Assembly: GCA_030433805.1 (NCBI GenBank)
Contig: JARUXA010000004.1
Coordinates: forward strand, 186,001 to 250,000
DNA from: Sphingomonas sp. PsM26
GTDB lineage: Bacteria; Pseudomonadota; Alphaproteobacteria; Sphingomonadales; Sphingomonadaceae
DNA: 64,000 nucleotides
Direction: 5' to 3'
The translations under genes and the position numbers were made by a program. Of this stretch, positions 34,893 through 44,237 are shown piece by piece (within the stretch, counting starts at the first letter, position 1; each line of letters starts with the position of its first letter). Below the pieces are notes generated by a model, which made no database searches, was not told the origin of the DNA, and saw only the letters and a program-made list of their open reading frames with translations.

Positions 34893-34942
34893 AAAAAAAG
34901 GGACAGCCCGCCGGACGCTCGCGCCGCAGACTGTCCCTTTTT
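34893..34942 (-). terminator. intrinsic terminator of rplY
   Basis: On the minus strand GGGACAG pairs with CTGTCCC across a 24-base GC-rich loop, followed by seven Us, with an A-run on the other side. It follows the rplY stop by about 40 bp. Confidence 0.85.
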
Positions 34943-34980
34943 CCAGCCCTTTCCCTGCAAGCAGGGAGGGGCAGACCGGC

Positions 34981-35661
34981 TTATTCGGCCTTGTCGTCCT
35001 CGGCAGCGGCTTCGCCAGCTGCTTCGGCTTCGGCTTCAGACGACTGCGCTTCGGCAACCGCTGCTTCCAGCTCTTCGTCCGCTGCGGTCGGGACCGTCGG
35101 CGGCACGATCGTCGCGATCGCGAAGTCGCGGTCGGCGATCGACGGCTCGACGCCGTTGGGCAGCTTCACGTCCGAGATGTGGATCGATGCGCCGACTTCG
35201 AGGCCTGCGAGCGAGATGGTGATCTCGCCGGGGATCTCGGCTGCGTCGCAGACGACTTCGATTTCGTGACGCGTGACGTTGAGCACGCCGCCGTCCCGCT
35301 TGATGCCGGGGGCCTCGTCTTCATCGGTGAAGACGACCGGAACCGCGACGGTGACGGTCGAATGCGCGCCGATCCGCAGGAAGTCGACATGGACCGGACG
35401 CTCGGTGACGACGTCGAAGGTGACGTCCTTCGGCAGGGTGCGAACCTGCTGGCCACCGGCGCCGACCATGACGACCGAATTCATGAAGTGACCCGTGTTG
35501 AGCAGACGCATCAGCGCCTTTTCCTCGACGTGGATCGACAGGGGTTCCTGCTTGTTGCCGTAGATTACGGCGGGGACGCGGCCTTCACGACGAAGCAAAC
35601 GGGAGGCTCCCTTGCCAACCTGTTCGCGCGTCTCGGCTGCGAGCGTCATCTGTTCGCTCAT
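34981..35661 (-). CDS. rplY: 50S ribosomal protein L25/Ctc
   Basis: A 226-residue bL25 of the long Ctc type: an N-terminal 5S-rRNA-binding domain ([40 protein letters not shown]) and the C-terminal TL5 domain ([32 protein letters not shown]). It ends in an acidic Ala/Glu-rich tail, common in alphaproteobacteria. Confidence 0.95.
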   Translation of the reverse strand: MSEQMTLAAETREQVGKGASRLLRREGRVPAVIYGNKQEPLSIHVEEKALMRLLNTGHFMNSVVMVGAGGQQVRTLPKDVTFDVVTERPVHVDFLRIGAHSTVTVAVPVVFTDEDEAPGIKRDGGVLNVTRHEIEVVCDAAEIPGEITISLAGLEVGASIHISDVKLPNGVEPSIADRDFAIATIVPPTVPTAADEELEAAVAEAQSSEAEAEAAGEAAAEDDKAE

Positions 35662-35776
35662 TGCAATGCTCCGAAATACTGGAAGTGGTATGTTCCGGCC
35701 AAGCCTCCAGGGATGACCCTGACCGAAGCGCGCGCCATAGGGGAAGGCGGCGAAAAACGCAATATGGGGGCGATGA

Positions 35777-36550
35777 TCAGCGGTCGACGATCAGGTCCAG
35801 CATCGTTCCGGGGGCGGCTTCCCCGTGCGGCACGCGCAACAGTACACCGTGTTCGTCGTGGCCGACAATCTTCGCGCAGATCCGGGCGCCCCGTACGATC
35901 GTGGATGGGCCCGTCGTCACGACACGCCCCTGGTCCAGCATGACGACATGGTCCGCCACGGCATGAACCTCGTCCGGGCTGTGCGTGACATACAGCATCG
36001 GCAACGCGAAGTCGGCCTTGAGGCGTTTGATATAGGCGAGCACCTCGGCCTTGCGGCCGCCGTCGAGCGCGGCGAGCGGCTCGTCGAGCAGCAGCAGTTC
36101 GGGCTGGCTCAACAACGCGCGGCCAAGCGCGACGCGCTGGCGCTCGCCGCCGGACAGGTCGCGCACGCCGCGGCGCAACAGATGCCCGATGTCGAGCACG
36201 CCGACGACATGGTCGAAGTCGATTCGCTGCACGCCGGATGCCCGCCTCATACCGTAGCGCAGGTTCGCCTCGACCCGCAGGTGCGGGAACAGCCGCGCAT
36301 CCTGGAAGACCCAGCCGATCCGGCGTGCGCGCTGTGGGACGTTCACGCGGGTAGCGCTGTCGAACAGGACGCGAGATCCAAGCGCAACGTGCCCGCGATC
36401 GATCGCGCCGCTCCCTGCGATCGCCGCGAGCGTTGCACTCTTGCCCGCGCCCGATGGGCCGAACAGCACGGTCACGCCGTCCGCAGGGCCTTCGAACGCG
36501 ACGTCGAGATCGAACGCGCCGAGGGTCCGGTGGATCGCGACCGAGATCAT
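35777..36550 (-). CDS. modC: molybdate ABC transporter ATP-binding protein
   Basis: A 257-residue ATPase of the molybdate importer. Walker [13 protein letters not shown], signature [16 protein letters not shown], Walker [13 protein letters not shown] and H-loop YVTHSPDEV. The C-terminal part is one short TOBE-like segment, shorter than the about 350-residue E. coli ModC. Its ATG overlaps the modB stop by 4 bp; modA-modB-modC read in that order on the minus strand. Confidence 0.92.
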   Translation of the reverse strand: MISVAIHRTLGAFDLDVAFEGPADGVTVLFGPSGAGKSATLAAIAGSGAIDRGHVALGSRVLFDSATRVNVPQRARRIGWVFQDARLFPHLRVEANLRYGMRRASGVQRIDFDHVVGVLDIGHLLRRGVRDLSGGERQRVALGRALLSQPELLLLDEPLAALDGGRKAEVLAYIKRLKADFALPMLYVTHSPDEVHAVADHVVMLDQGRVVTTGPSTIVRGARICAKIVGHDEHGVLLRVPHGEAAPGTMLDLIVDR

Positions 36551-37230
36551 TGCCCGCTCCGCCGCCGGCCATAGGCAAGCAGCGCCTCGGACGAGAGCAA
36601 TGCGACGATCGCGACGCCGAAGGAGATTCCCGCGAGCCGCAGCGCCACCGCCTCGCCGCCGGGCTGCTGGAGGGCTGCGTAGATCGCGAGCGCGAGGGTT
36701 TGCGTTTCGCCGGGGATATTGGCGGCAAAGGTGATCACCGCACCGAATTCCCCGAGCGCCGCGGCGAAGCCGATCACCGCGGCGGCGATCAGGCCCGGTG
36801 CGGCGAGCGGCAGCGTGATCGAGAAGGTCCGGTCCCAGAACCCGGCGCCGAGACTGTCCGCGACCGCCTCGATCCGCGGGTCGACCGCTTCGATCGCCTG
36901 GCGGCAGGCGCGCAGCATCAGCGGGAAGGCCATCACGCCTGCGGCCAGCGCCGCGCCGTTGGCGGTGAAGATTAGCCGAATGCCGAACCGCGCCAGAACC
37001 TCCCCAATCGGTCCGTCATTGCCGAACAGCAGGATCAGCACGAGGCCGACCACCACCGGCGGCAGGAACAGCGACGAATGCAGCACGGCATCCAGCAGCG
37101 TCCGGCCGGGAAACCGAGTCCGCGCCATCAGCCACCCCGCGATCAGCGCGAGCGGCAGGGCGAACAGCACCGCGCGCCCCGCGATCGACACGCTGAGCGC
37201 GAGGACCTCCCATTCGGTCGCGGTCAGCAC
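36547..37230 (-). CDS. modB: molybdate ABC transporter permease
   Basis: A 227-residue permease with about five membrane helices. The EAA loop is SLGAGFWDRTFSITLPLAAP (about 130-149), and LFLPPVVVGLVLILLFG is a typical ModB segment. It starts 3 bp after the modA stop. Confidence 0.94.
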   Translation of the reverse strand: MLTATEWEVLALSVSIAGRAVLFALPLALIAGWLMARTRFPGRTLLDAVLHSSLFLPPVVVGLVLILLFGNDGPIGEVLARFGIRLIFTANGAALAAGVMAFPLMLRACRQAIEAVDPRIEAVADSLGAGFWDRTFSITLPLAAPGLIAAAVIGFAAALGEFGAVITFAANIPGETQTLALAIYAALQQPGGEAVALRLAGISFGVAIVALLSSEALLAYGRRRSGQ

Positions 37231-37233
37231 GCC

Positions 37234-38025
37234 TCAGCCGAACGTCCGGAAGCCGTAGCGCCGGAACGTCGCCTTCGCGGCGGGGCTTTGCAGATAAGCG
37301 GCGAACCCGCGCGCTGCGGGAGCGGCACCGCGGACGAGTGCGGCCGGGTAATCGATCGGGGGGTGGCTCGCCTCGGGGAAGATGCCGACGATCCGGACGC
37401 CGGGTTCGGCGCGGGCGTCGGTTTCGTACACGATCCCGAGGGGGGCTTCGTGCCGCGCAACGTAGGACAGGGCGACGCGGACATTGTCTGCCCGTGCGAG
37501 CCGGGTCTGGACCGATGGCCATACGCCGAGGCGGGTGAGGGCGGTCTGGGCGTAGATGCCCGCGGGGACATAGGTCGGATCGCCGACCGCAAGCCGGCCA
37601 TTCGCCCCCAGCGCCTGTGCCAGCGGGAAGCGCGGCGCGATACGGACCGTGACGCGCGAATCAGCCGGGGCGATCAGCGCGAGGCGGCCGCGCAGCAACG
37701 TGCGGCGGCTTCCCGCGTCGATCCGACCCGCCTTTTGCGCGTGATCCATCCACGCCAGATCCGCCGACACGAACATGTCCGCCTTCGCCCCCGATTCGAT
37801 CTGGCGGGCGAGCAGGCTGCTGGACGCGAACGAGAAGCGGACAGGGACGCCGGTCCGCGCGGTGTAGGCCTTGCCGACGGCCTGGAGCGCATCGGTCAGC
37901 GATGCCGCCGCAAAGACGGTGATCGATGCACGTGTCGCGGGCGGGGGAGCGGCGGGTGCCGCGGTCGCACTCGTCGTCGCGAGGACGAACGCGCCGAGCG
38001 CAGAAATCAGGGTGCGGCGGTTCAT
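37234..38025 (-). CDS. modA: molybdate ABC transporter substrate-binding protein
   Basis: A 263-residue periplasmic molybdate-binding protein. Signal peptide MNRRTLISALGAFVLATTSA, then the family start ITVFAAASLTDALQAVGKAY, SFASSSLLARQIESGAKADM, FVSADLAWMD and GDPTYVPAGIYAQTAL. ATG 38025 gives the signal; a much longer ORF reading back into nusG is a shadow. First gene of modABC. Confidence 0.94.
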   Translation of the reverse strand: MNRRTLISALGAFVLATTSATAAPAAPPPATRASITVFAAASLTDALQAVGKAYTARTGVPVRFSFASSSLLARQIESGAKADMFVSADLAWMDHAQKAGRIDAGSRRTLLRGRLALIAPADSRVTVRIAPRFPLAQALGANGRLAVGDPTYVPAGIYAQTALTRLGVWPSVQTRLARADNVRVALSYVARHEAPLGIVYETDARAEPGVRIVGIFPEASHPPIDYPAALVRGAAPAARGFAAYLQSPAAKATFRRYGFRTFG

Positions 38026-38116
38026 GCTTGGTCCGATCGGCGATGGTATCGGAACATATATGGCTGATCGGGGATCACGCCTAGGGCCTGCCGCCGGGCG
38101 CGCGCGCGGTAGGAGG

Positions 38117-38160
38117 AAAACCAAGCGTCCGACCCCCAGAGGGCGGTGCAGACGCTTGGT
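38117..38160 (-). terminator. intrinsic terminator of secE-nusG
   Basis: On the minus strand ACCAAGCGTC pairs with GACGCTTGGT (10 bp) around a 21-base loop, followed by TTTT. It begins 12 bp past the nusG stop. Confidence 0.85.
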
Positions 38161-38171
38161 ATTACAATGAC

Positions 38172-38711
38172 TTACTTGCTGCGCTCGACCTGTTCGAATT
38201 CGAGCTCGACCGGGGTGGCGCGACCGAAGATCGAGACCGACACCTTGACGCGGCTGCGGTCGAAATCGAGTTCCTCGACGATGCCGTTGAAGCTCGCGAA
38301 CGGGCCGTCGAGCACCTTGACCGAATCGCCGATCTCGAAGTCGACCTTGACCTTCTGCTTGGGCGCAGCGGCGGCGGCTTCGTCCTTGGTGCTGAGCATC
38401 CGGGCGGCTTCCGATTCCGGAATCGCCTGCGGCTTGCCGTTCGGCCCGAGGAAGCCGGTGACCTTCGGGGTGTTCTTGACGAGGTGATACACGTCGTCGT
38501 TCATGTTGAGCTTGGCGAGCACATAGCCCGGCATGAACTTGCGCTCGACCGCGATCTTCTTGCCGCGGCGGGCTTCGGTCACGGTCTCGGTCGGAACCTC
38601 GATCTGCTCGACGAGCCGCTCGAGCCCCATGCGAGTCGCCTCCGCCATGATCGCGTCGCGGACCTTGCCCTCGAAACCCGAATAGGCGTGGATGATGTAC
38701 CAACGTGCCAT
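38172..38711 (-). CDS. nusG: transcription termination/antitermination protein NusG
   Basis: A 179-residue NusG linking RNA polymerase with Rho or the ribosome. NGN domain with RWYIIHAYSGFEGKVRDAI, FMPGYVLAKLNMND and VKNTPKVTGFLG; C-terminal KOW domain GDSVKVLDGPFASFNGIVEE. A short Ala/Lys-rich insert (EAAAAAPKQKVK) joins them. It starts 16 bp after secE. Confidence 0.97.
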   Translation of the reverse strand: MARWYIIHAYSGFEGKVRDAIMAEATRMGLERLVEQIEVPTETVTEARRGKKIAVERKFMPGYVLAKLNMNDDVYHLVKNTPKVTGFLGPNGKPQAIPESEAARMLSTKDEAAAAAPKQKVKVDFEIGDSVKVLDGPFASFNGIVEELDFDRSRVKVSVSIFGRATPVELEFEQVERSK

Positions 38712-38727
38712 GTCGTCTGTCTGTCCG

Positions 38728-38925
38728 TTATTTCGCGAGGGTGAGCAGCAGGTGGACGATCGTCTCGAACGTGGTGTCGATGACGAAGAAGAAGACGCCC
38801 AGCAGCGTGGCCATGATCACGACCATGAGCCCCGTCATCAGCGTTTCGCGCCGCGTCGGCCACACGACCTTCTTGGTCTCGGCCTGAACCTGACGGATGA
38901 ATTCGAGAGGAGTCGTCTTGGCCAC
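38728..38925 (-). CDS. secE: preprotein translocase subunit SecE
   Basis: A 65-residue single-spanning SecE: TPLEFIRQVQAETKKVVWPT, then RRETLMTGLMVVIMATLL and the membrane helix to VDTTFETIVHLLL. Part of SecYEG. The order tRNA-Trp, secE, nusG is the conserved bacterial arrangement. Confidence 0.96.
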   Translation of the reverse strand: MAKTTPLEFIRQVQAETKKVVWPTRRETLMTGLMVVIMATLLGVFFFVIDTTFETIVHLLLTLAK

Positions 38926-39086
38926 TGTGCTGCACTCGTGTTTTTCGCCGAAGGATGGGACATGGGCCCGCTGCCCGGCCCTGTGAAGGGCCGATGACGG
39001 TCATTCCCAATTTCGGAATGAAACGACCCTAATCCGCACCGCCTGCGAAATCAAGCTGGCGCGAGAAAGGCGGTTATTCTGGAAAG

Positions 39087-39163
39087 TGGCAGGGGAGCAC
39101 GGACTCGAACCGTGGGCCTTCGGTTTTGGAGACCGACGCTCTAACCAACTGAGCTACACCCCT
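39087..39163 (-). tRNA. trnW: tRNA-Trp (anticodon CCA)
   Basis: A 77-nt cloverleaf on the minus strand: acceptor AGGGGTG with CTCCCCT (one T-T mismatch), D arm GCTC-AGTTGGTTA-GAGC, anticodon arm TCGGT-CTCCAAA-ACCGA, T arm CACGG-TTCGAGT-CCGTG, discriminator G and an encoded CCA end. It lies 161 bp upstream of secE-nusG. No integrase or duplicated 3' end is seen nearby. Confidence 0.97.
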
Positions 39164-39207
39164 ATCGAGGGCTTCCTTATCGCGACATTTTGCGGATCGC
39201 AAGCGGA

Positions 39208-41565
39208 TCAAGCAATCGCGAGATCCTGTGCCGCCCGCAATGCGACATCGCGCGCATCCTCGACCAGCAGCGGGCGCCCGAAATAATAGCCCTGCACCTT
39301 GGTACAGCCGAGGTCGCGGACCATGCGATATTCCTCTTCGGTTTCCACGCCTTCCGCGGTCGTGGTCATGCCGAGGCTCTGCGCCAGCGCGATCACCGCG
39401 CGAACGATCGCGATCGCCTCGCGGACGCCCTTCGACGCGTCGGTAACGAAGCTGCGGTCGATCTTGATCGTCGAGAAGCGCGTGCGGCTGAGATAGCCGA
39501 GCGACGAATAGCCGGTGCCGAAATCGTCGAGACTGAGCCGCACCCCGAGCGCCAGGATCCGATCGAGCACCTTCACCGCGGTCGTATCGTCGCGCATGAA
39601 GACACTCTCGGTGACTTCGAGCTCGAGCCGCCGCGCGGGCAGCCCCGATGTGCTCAGCGCCGACGCGACGATCGCGACGAAGCCGGGGTGGTGCAGTTGC
39701 TCGGCCGAGACATTGACCGCGATTCGCGCGGTGCCGGGCCAGCGCGCCGCCTCGTTGCACGCGGCGCGAAGCACCCATTCCCCGATCGGCGCGATCAACC
39801 GCGCATCTTCCGCCAGGGGGATGAATTTGTCGGGGGAGACCACGCCCAGTTCGGGATGCGTCCAGCGGACCAGCGCTTCGAACCCGATCAGACGACCGGT
39901 CATGGAATTGACGACCGGTTGATAGCAGATGTGCAGTTCGTCGTTGCTCAGCGCATGGCGCAGCGCCTGTTCCAGGATGCGCCGTTCCTCGGCAACGACA
40001 TGGAGTTGCGGTTCGTAGCGATGATAGGTGCCGCCGCCCGCATCCTTGGACCGGTACAGTGCGAGATCGGCCGATCGGATCAGCATCTCGGCAGTCCGTC
40101 CGTCACGCGGACCGATCGCGACGCCGACGCTGGCGCCGGTGTAGAGTGTATGCTGGTCCAGGTCGTACGGCTGCCCCAGGGCATCGACGATCGTCTGGGC
40201 GAGCCGCTCGACCCGCGCCGAGTCGCCCGCGTCGCGCACGACCACCGCGAACTCGTCCCCACCCAGACGTCCGATGATCTCGTTGTCGGTCATCAGCAGC
40301 GCCAGCCGTTCCGCGACGCGCCCGAGCAAGCGGTCCCCGACCGGATGGCCGAGCGTATCGTTGACCGCCTTGAACCGGTCGAGATCGATCATCATGAACG
40401 CGCAGCGGCTGCCCCATTTCGCGGCGTCGGCCATCGCGTCGGCGAGCGTTTCGTTGATCAGCAAGCGGTTGGGGAGGTCGGTCAGCGTATCGAAGCGTGC
40501 CATCCGGTTGATCTCGTCGGCTGACGCGCGCTGTTCGGTCACATCCGATCCGACCCCGCGAAAGCCGATGAACACCGCGCGTTCGTCATAACGGGGATTG
40601 GCGGTGATCTCGAACCAGCGTTCGCTGGAGCCGACCTTGACCGGCAGCACCAGGCCGCGGAAGGCGTCGCGCCCTTTCAGGAATTCGGCGAGCTGGCGCA
40701 GTTCGGGCGGGAACGCGCTGGCCTTCCACGCCGGCCCGGCGAGCACCTCGAGCAGCGACTTTCCATTCACGGTTTCGACGTCGAGCCCGACGGAAGCGGC
40801 AAAGCGCGGCGAAGCGCGCACGACGCGGCGGTACGCATCGGTTTCCCACAGCCAGTCGGACGAATGTTCCTCCGCCTCGCGCAGCAGCAGGCTGACGGTC
40901 TCGTCGCGTTCGGCAATCGCGATCTCGCTTGCGCGCAACAGAACCAGCGCCTTGGCACGGGTGAAGCACGTCACCATCAGGACGACCGTGAACGCAAGCA
41001 CCGCGGGCACAAGCAGCGGGCTTTCGGTCAGCAGCATCATCGCCGCGGTCGCGCCCCCCAGGATCGCCAGGAAACTCAGCGTTGCGAGCGGCAGCGCGGC
41101 GATGGCGATGGCGGATGTCGTCATCAGCAACGACAGCGCGACGCACAGATACAGCGCGGTTGCGGTGTCGCCGCGCAGGCCGGTGAAGATCGGCGGGATC
41201 GACCAGACGACCCCGAGCAGAATGCCGTCGAGCAAGGTCTGGCGAACGTCGTTCAGCCGTGCCGAATAGGCGGAGCGGTGTCGCGACGCATGGCGTCGAA
41301 CCGCCACCACGACACTGGCGAGCGTGGTCACCGCACCCCAGATTGCCAGTGGCCAGAGCGGGACGGTGTGCGACAGGATCGCCACGACCAGCACCGCTCC
41401 GATCCCGTTTGCGATCACGAGAAAGCTGGCGAGCTTGCTCCCGGCATGAAGCTGTGCGGCGCGAATCGGCCCCCAATCGGTCGCGTCCGCAGGATCCTGC
41501 AGGCCAAGCAAGGCCTGTACGTCGATCCGCGGCTCGGCAAATTGGGAGGAGGGCGGAGCGTTCAC
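39208..41565 (-). CDS. membrane diguanylate cyclase/phosphodiesterase (PAS-GGDEF-EAL)
   Basis: A 785-residue c-di-GMP enzyme. About six N-terminal membrane helices (40-205), a PAS-like domain (about 230-350, SDWLWETDAYRRVV), GGDEF domain with intact LGGDEFAVV, and EAL domain with FEALVRW, VNVSAEQLHHP, DDFGTGYSSLGYL and TTAEGVETEEE. Both catalytic sites look complete, so it could make and degrade c-di-GMP; which dominates cannot be told from sequence. It probably senses an envelope or membrane signal. Monocistronic, with tRNA-Trp downstream. Confidence 0.92.
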   Translation of the reverse strand: MNAPPSSQFAEPRIDVQALLGLQDPADATDWGPIRAAQLHAGSKLASFLVIANGIGAVLVVAILSHTVPLWPLAIWGAVTTLASVVVAVRRHASRHRSAYSARLNDVRQTLLDGILLGVVWSIPPIFTGLRGDTATALYLCVALSLLMTTSAIAIAALPLATLSFLAILGGATAAMMLLTESPLLVPAVLAFTVVLMVTCFTRAKALVLLRASEIAIAERDETVSLLLREAEEHSSDWLWETDAYRRVVRASPRFAASVGLDVETVNGKSLLEVLAGPAWKASAFPPELRQLAEFLKGRDAFRGLVLPVKVGSSERWFEITANPRYDERAVFIGFRGVGSDVTEQRASADEINRMARFDTLTDLPNRLLINETLADAMADAAKWGSRCAFMMIDLDRFKAVNDTLGHPVGDRLLGRVAERLALLMTDNEIIGRLGGDEFAVVVRDAGDSARVERLAQTIVDALGQPYDLDQHTLYTGASVGVAIGPRDGRTAEMLIRSADLALYRSKDAGGGTYHRYEPQLHVVAEERRILEQALRHALSNDELHICYQPVVNSMTGRLIGFEALVRWTHPELGVVSPDKFIPLAEDARLIAPIGEWVLRAACNEAARWPGTARIAVNVSAEQLHHPGFVAIVASALSTSGLPARRLELEVTESVFMRDDTTAVKVLDRILALGVRLSLDDFGTGYSSLGYLSRTRFSTIKIDRSFVTDASKGVREAIAIVRAVIALAQSLGMTTTAEGVETEEEYRMVRDLGCTKVQGYYFGRPLLVEDARDVALRAAQDLAIA

Positions 41566-41603
41566 ACCGCCCGTCGTAGGACCCGTAAGGTTAGCAGTTC
41601 GTT

Positions 41604-41649
41604 ATAATGCAGTCGCGAAGGTGAGATTTAACCGCATTATACCTTCGCG
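41604..41649. repeat. interlocked inverted repeats
   Basis: Two inverted pairs share the interval: ATAATGC (41604-41610) with GCATTAT (41634-41640), and CGCGAAGGT (41614-41622) with ACCTTCGCG (41641-41649). They interlock, so only one can form at a time unless a pseudoknot forms. A TATAAT-type hexamer is read on the minus strand at 41637-41642. It lies between the acyl-AMP ligase stop and the GGDEF/EAL start. Confidence 0.55.
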
Positions 41650-41667
41650 CTGCCGCGCTGTGTCGCG

Positions 41668-43437
41668 TTATGCTGCCAGATCGTAGGGTTTGATGTCCCC
41701 GCTCAAGTACAAATTCCGCGCTTTTGCACGGCTCAATTTACCGGAACTGGTCCGCGGCAGCGTCCGCGGGGGAATCAATTCGATGACACAGTTCATCCCC
41801 GTGACCGACCGGACCCGCTCGCGAATCTCTTCGCGCAAGCGCACGCGTTCGGCATCGTCAGAGCTGCGGCACTGTACCAGGACCGCAGGAGTTTCCTCGC
41901 CGCCGGGGGTGGTGATCGCGAAGGCGGCGATGTCGCCCGCCTTGAAGCCGGGTAATTGCTCGACCGCCCATTCGATGTCCTGCGGCCAGTGGTTGCGGCC
42001 GTTGACGATGATCATGTCCTTGGCACGGCCGACGATGTAGACGTAGCCATCGGACAGATAGCCCATGTCGCCGGTGTCCAGCCAGCCGTCGACCATGCAT
42101 GCGTCGGTCGCGGCGTCGTCGCGGAAATAGCCGACCATCAGCGACGGGCCCGAGCACCACACCTTGCCGATCGCGCGTTCGGGCAGGGGGGTGCCGTCCT
42201 CTTCGCGAATCTCGACGGTCATGTCCTTCACGGGTTTGCCGCAATTGACGATCGCTCGATAACGCTGCGGGCGATCCTCGCCAGCCGCGACGCCGGACAA
42301 TTGCGTTTCCTCGACCAGTTCGACCCGAATCCCTTCGGACGGCGGCATGATCGACACCGCGAGCGTCGCCTCGGCAAGGCCGTAGCTCGGGAGGAACGCG
42401 CTGGCCTTGAAGCCTGCGTCCGCAAAGGCGTCGACGAACGACTGCATCACGTCCGGGCGAATCATGTCCGCGCCATTCCCCGCAAGCCGCCAGCGCGACA
42501 GGTCGAAGCGTTCCGACGCCTTGGTCTGGCTCGACATGCGGCGCGCGCAGATGTCGTAGCCGAAGGTCGGCGAGTAACTGATCGAATTGCCGTCGTTGCG
42601 GCTGATCATGTCGAGCCACGCGAGTGGCCGCCGCGCGAAGTCCTCGGTCTTCAGATAGTCGGTCGAGACCTGGTTGGCGACGGGCGACAGGAAGCAGCCG
42701 ACGAGGCCCATGTCGTGATACCAGGGCAGCCACGAGATGCAGCGGTCCGCTTCGACCAGCTGCATGCCGTACGCATGGGCGGTCAAATTGTTGAGCAGTG
42801 CGTGATGCGTGATCGCGACGCCGTGCGGGAAGCGGGTCGAGCCGCTCGAATATTGCAGGTATGCGACCTGGTCGCCGGTGGCCTGCGGGAGTTGGACGTC
42901 GGGTGCGGGGCGCTGGACGAGTTCGGACCAATCGATTCCATCGGTGCCGGCAGCGCGGGCCGCATCGACCCCCATCTGCGCGAGTTCGGGCGGGTAGATC
43001 AGCAGCACTGGCTCGCAGCTCGAAAGCTGGACGCGCAGTTGCTCGACGTAGGAATCGCGTCCGCCGAAGGACGTCGGCAGCGGCAGCGGGACCGGCCATG
43101 CGCCGGCATAGACCGCGCCGAAGAACAGCGCCGCGAAGTCGGGGCTGGTCTCGGCGACGATCGCGATGCGGTCCTCGGGCTTGATCCCGGCGGCGACCAG
43201 CCGGCGTGCCATCGCGAGCGCATCGTCGCGCAGTTCGGCAAACGGATAGGCGCGGGTCAGCGACCCACGTGCGTCGTGAAAATTAAGCCCGCGTTGACCT
43301 GTTGCAGCGTAATCCAGCGCCGCCCCAAGCGTTTCGAAATCGGCGAATCGCCGCGGGAGCGAATCTTCGGTGGGCGTAGCGACCGGCTTCGGCGTTTCGG
43401 CCTCGAGGTCCTGCGTGCCCGCAACGTCAACTGTCAT
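41668..43437 (-). CDS. fatty acyl-AMP ligase
   Basis: A 589-residue adenylate-forming enzyme of the FAAL subgroup: activation of a fatty acid as acyl-AMP. Motifs: YLQYSSGSTRFPHGVAITHH (P-loop), WLPWYHDMGLVGCFLSP, SYGLAEATLAVS, DGWLDTGDMGYL and the C-terminal GRAKDMIIVNGRNHWPQDIE. FAAL rather than acyl-CoA ligase is suggested by WYHDMGL and the FAAL-type N-domain; no carrier protein or PKS gene adjoins it. ATG 43437 is used; the ORF to 43584 is less likely. It is divergent from recX. Confidence 0.87.
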   Translation of the reverse strand: MTVDVAGTQDLEAETPKPVATPTEDSLPRRFADFETLGAALDYAATGQRGLNFHDARGSLTRAYPFAELRDDALAMARRLVAAGIKPEDRIAIVAETSPDFAALFFGAVYAGAWPVPLPLPTSFGGRDSYVEQLRVQLSSCEPVLLIYPPELAQMGVDAARAAGTDGIDWSELVQRPAPDVQLPQATGDQVAYLQYSSGSTRFPHGVAITHHALLNNLTAHAYGMQLVEADRCISWLPWYHDMGLVGCFLSPVANQVSTDYLKTEDFARRPLAWLDMISRNDGNSISYSPTFGYDICARRMSSQTKASERFDLSRWRLAGNGADMIRPDVMQSFVDAFADAGFKASAFLPSYGLAEATLAVSIMPPSEGIRVELVEETQLSGVAAGEDRPQRYRAIVNCGKPVKDMTVEIREEDGTPLPERAIGKVWCSGPSLMVGYFRDDAATDACMVDGWLDTGDMGYLSDGYVYIVGRAKDMIIVNGRNHWPQDIEWAVEQLPGFKAGDIAAFAITTPGGEETPAVLVQCRSSDDAERVRLREEIRERVRSVTGMNCVIELIPPRTLPRTSSGKLSRAKARNLYLSGDIKPYDLAA

Positions 43438-43560
43438 CTGTATCTGCGCCCTCGATCGTGGCTCTATTATTTCGGCCACGCTTATGGTCCCTTTCGGCAA
43501 GCACCCCTGCTTATGCCAAGCGTTCAAAATCCGGTTCGAGTGTGGCACAATGATGGCGTC

Positions 43561-44112
43561 ATGTACCAGCGCCCTGAGAACCAAACCCGAAAGCGGGAGA
43601 AAAAGCCAGTCCCTCCGCTAGATAGCGGCGCACTGGAGCGGCTTGCCTTACGCTATGTCGAGCGATTTTCAACGACGCGTGCGAAATTGGTGACATATCT
43701 GCAGCGCAAGATCCGCGAACGCGGGTGGGAAGGGGCCCATCGCGACCCCGTCGCGATCGCGGAGAAGTTCGCCGAACTGGGCTATATCGACGATCGTGCC
43801 TTCGGCGAGGCGCGCGCGGCCGCGATGGGGCGGCGCGGTCTGGGGCAGCGTCGCGTGGCGGGCGCGCTGCGCGAGGCCGGTCTCGATGAGGCCGATAGCG
43901 CCGCGATCGTGCCAGAAGTCGAAGATCGCGCATTGGAAACCGCACTGGCTTTTGCGAAACGCCGTCGAATCGGACCGTTCGCGCTGGAGCAGGCCGATGC
44001 TCCGATGCGGGAGAAACAAATCGCGGCGATGATCCGCGGTGGTCATGGCTTTACGATCGCGCGCAAGATTGCGAGCCTTGCGCCGGGGGAAAGTTTCGAC
44101 CCATTTGAATAG
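43561..44112 (+). CDS. recX: recombination regulatory protein RecX
   Basis: A 183-residue RecX, which inhibits RecA filament extension. Three-helix repeats: ALRYVERFSTTRAKLVTYLQ, KFAELGYIDDRAFGEARAAA, MGRRGLGQRRVAGALREAGL and MIRGGHGFTIARKIASL. recA is not adjacent. ATG 43561; a much longer ORF upstream is a shadow of the acyl-AMP ligase. The promoter region holds GTTC-N8-GTTC, one base off the LexA spacing. Confidence 0.85.
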   Translation: MYQRPENQTRKREKKPVPPLDSGALERLALRYVERFSTTRAKLVTYLQRKIRERGWEGAHRDPVAIAEKFAELGYIDDRAFGEARAAAMGRRGLGQRRVAGALREAGLDEADSAAIVPEVEDRALETALAFAKRRRIGPFALEQADAPMREKQIAAMIRGGHGFTIARKIASLAPGESFDPFE

Positions 44113-44237
44113 TTGTGCGATACTGATACTCAATATTACTTTAAACGCGTATGTAACAAGAATAGTGGTCCGGGTACGTCGGGCCTATGGATCGGGCCCG
44201 AACTCATGCTATGGGCCTGAGCGGGGGACTTTCTAAC

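Noticed and set aside
33325..35943. 872-codon plus-strand ORF
   Set aside because: Antisense to the oxygenase, pth and rplY genes, and passes through a palindromic element; Arg-rich shadow of high-GC coding DNA.
38026..38116. ModE operator upstream of modA
   Set aside because: Only one ATATAT half site; no convincing inverted partner.
39087..39163. tRNA-Trp as integration site
   Set aside because: No integrase, no repeated 3' end and no composition change nearby.
43530..43545. Possible LexA box before recX
   Set aside because: GTTC-N8-GTTC; spacing is one base longer than the GTTC-N7-GTTC consensus.
41956..44112. 718-codon plus-strand ORF
   Set aside because: Its first 535 codons are antisense to the fatty acyl-AMP ligase; only the last 183 codons (recX) look like protein.
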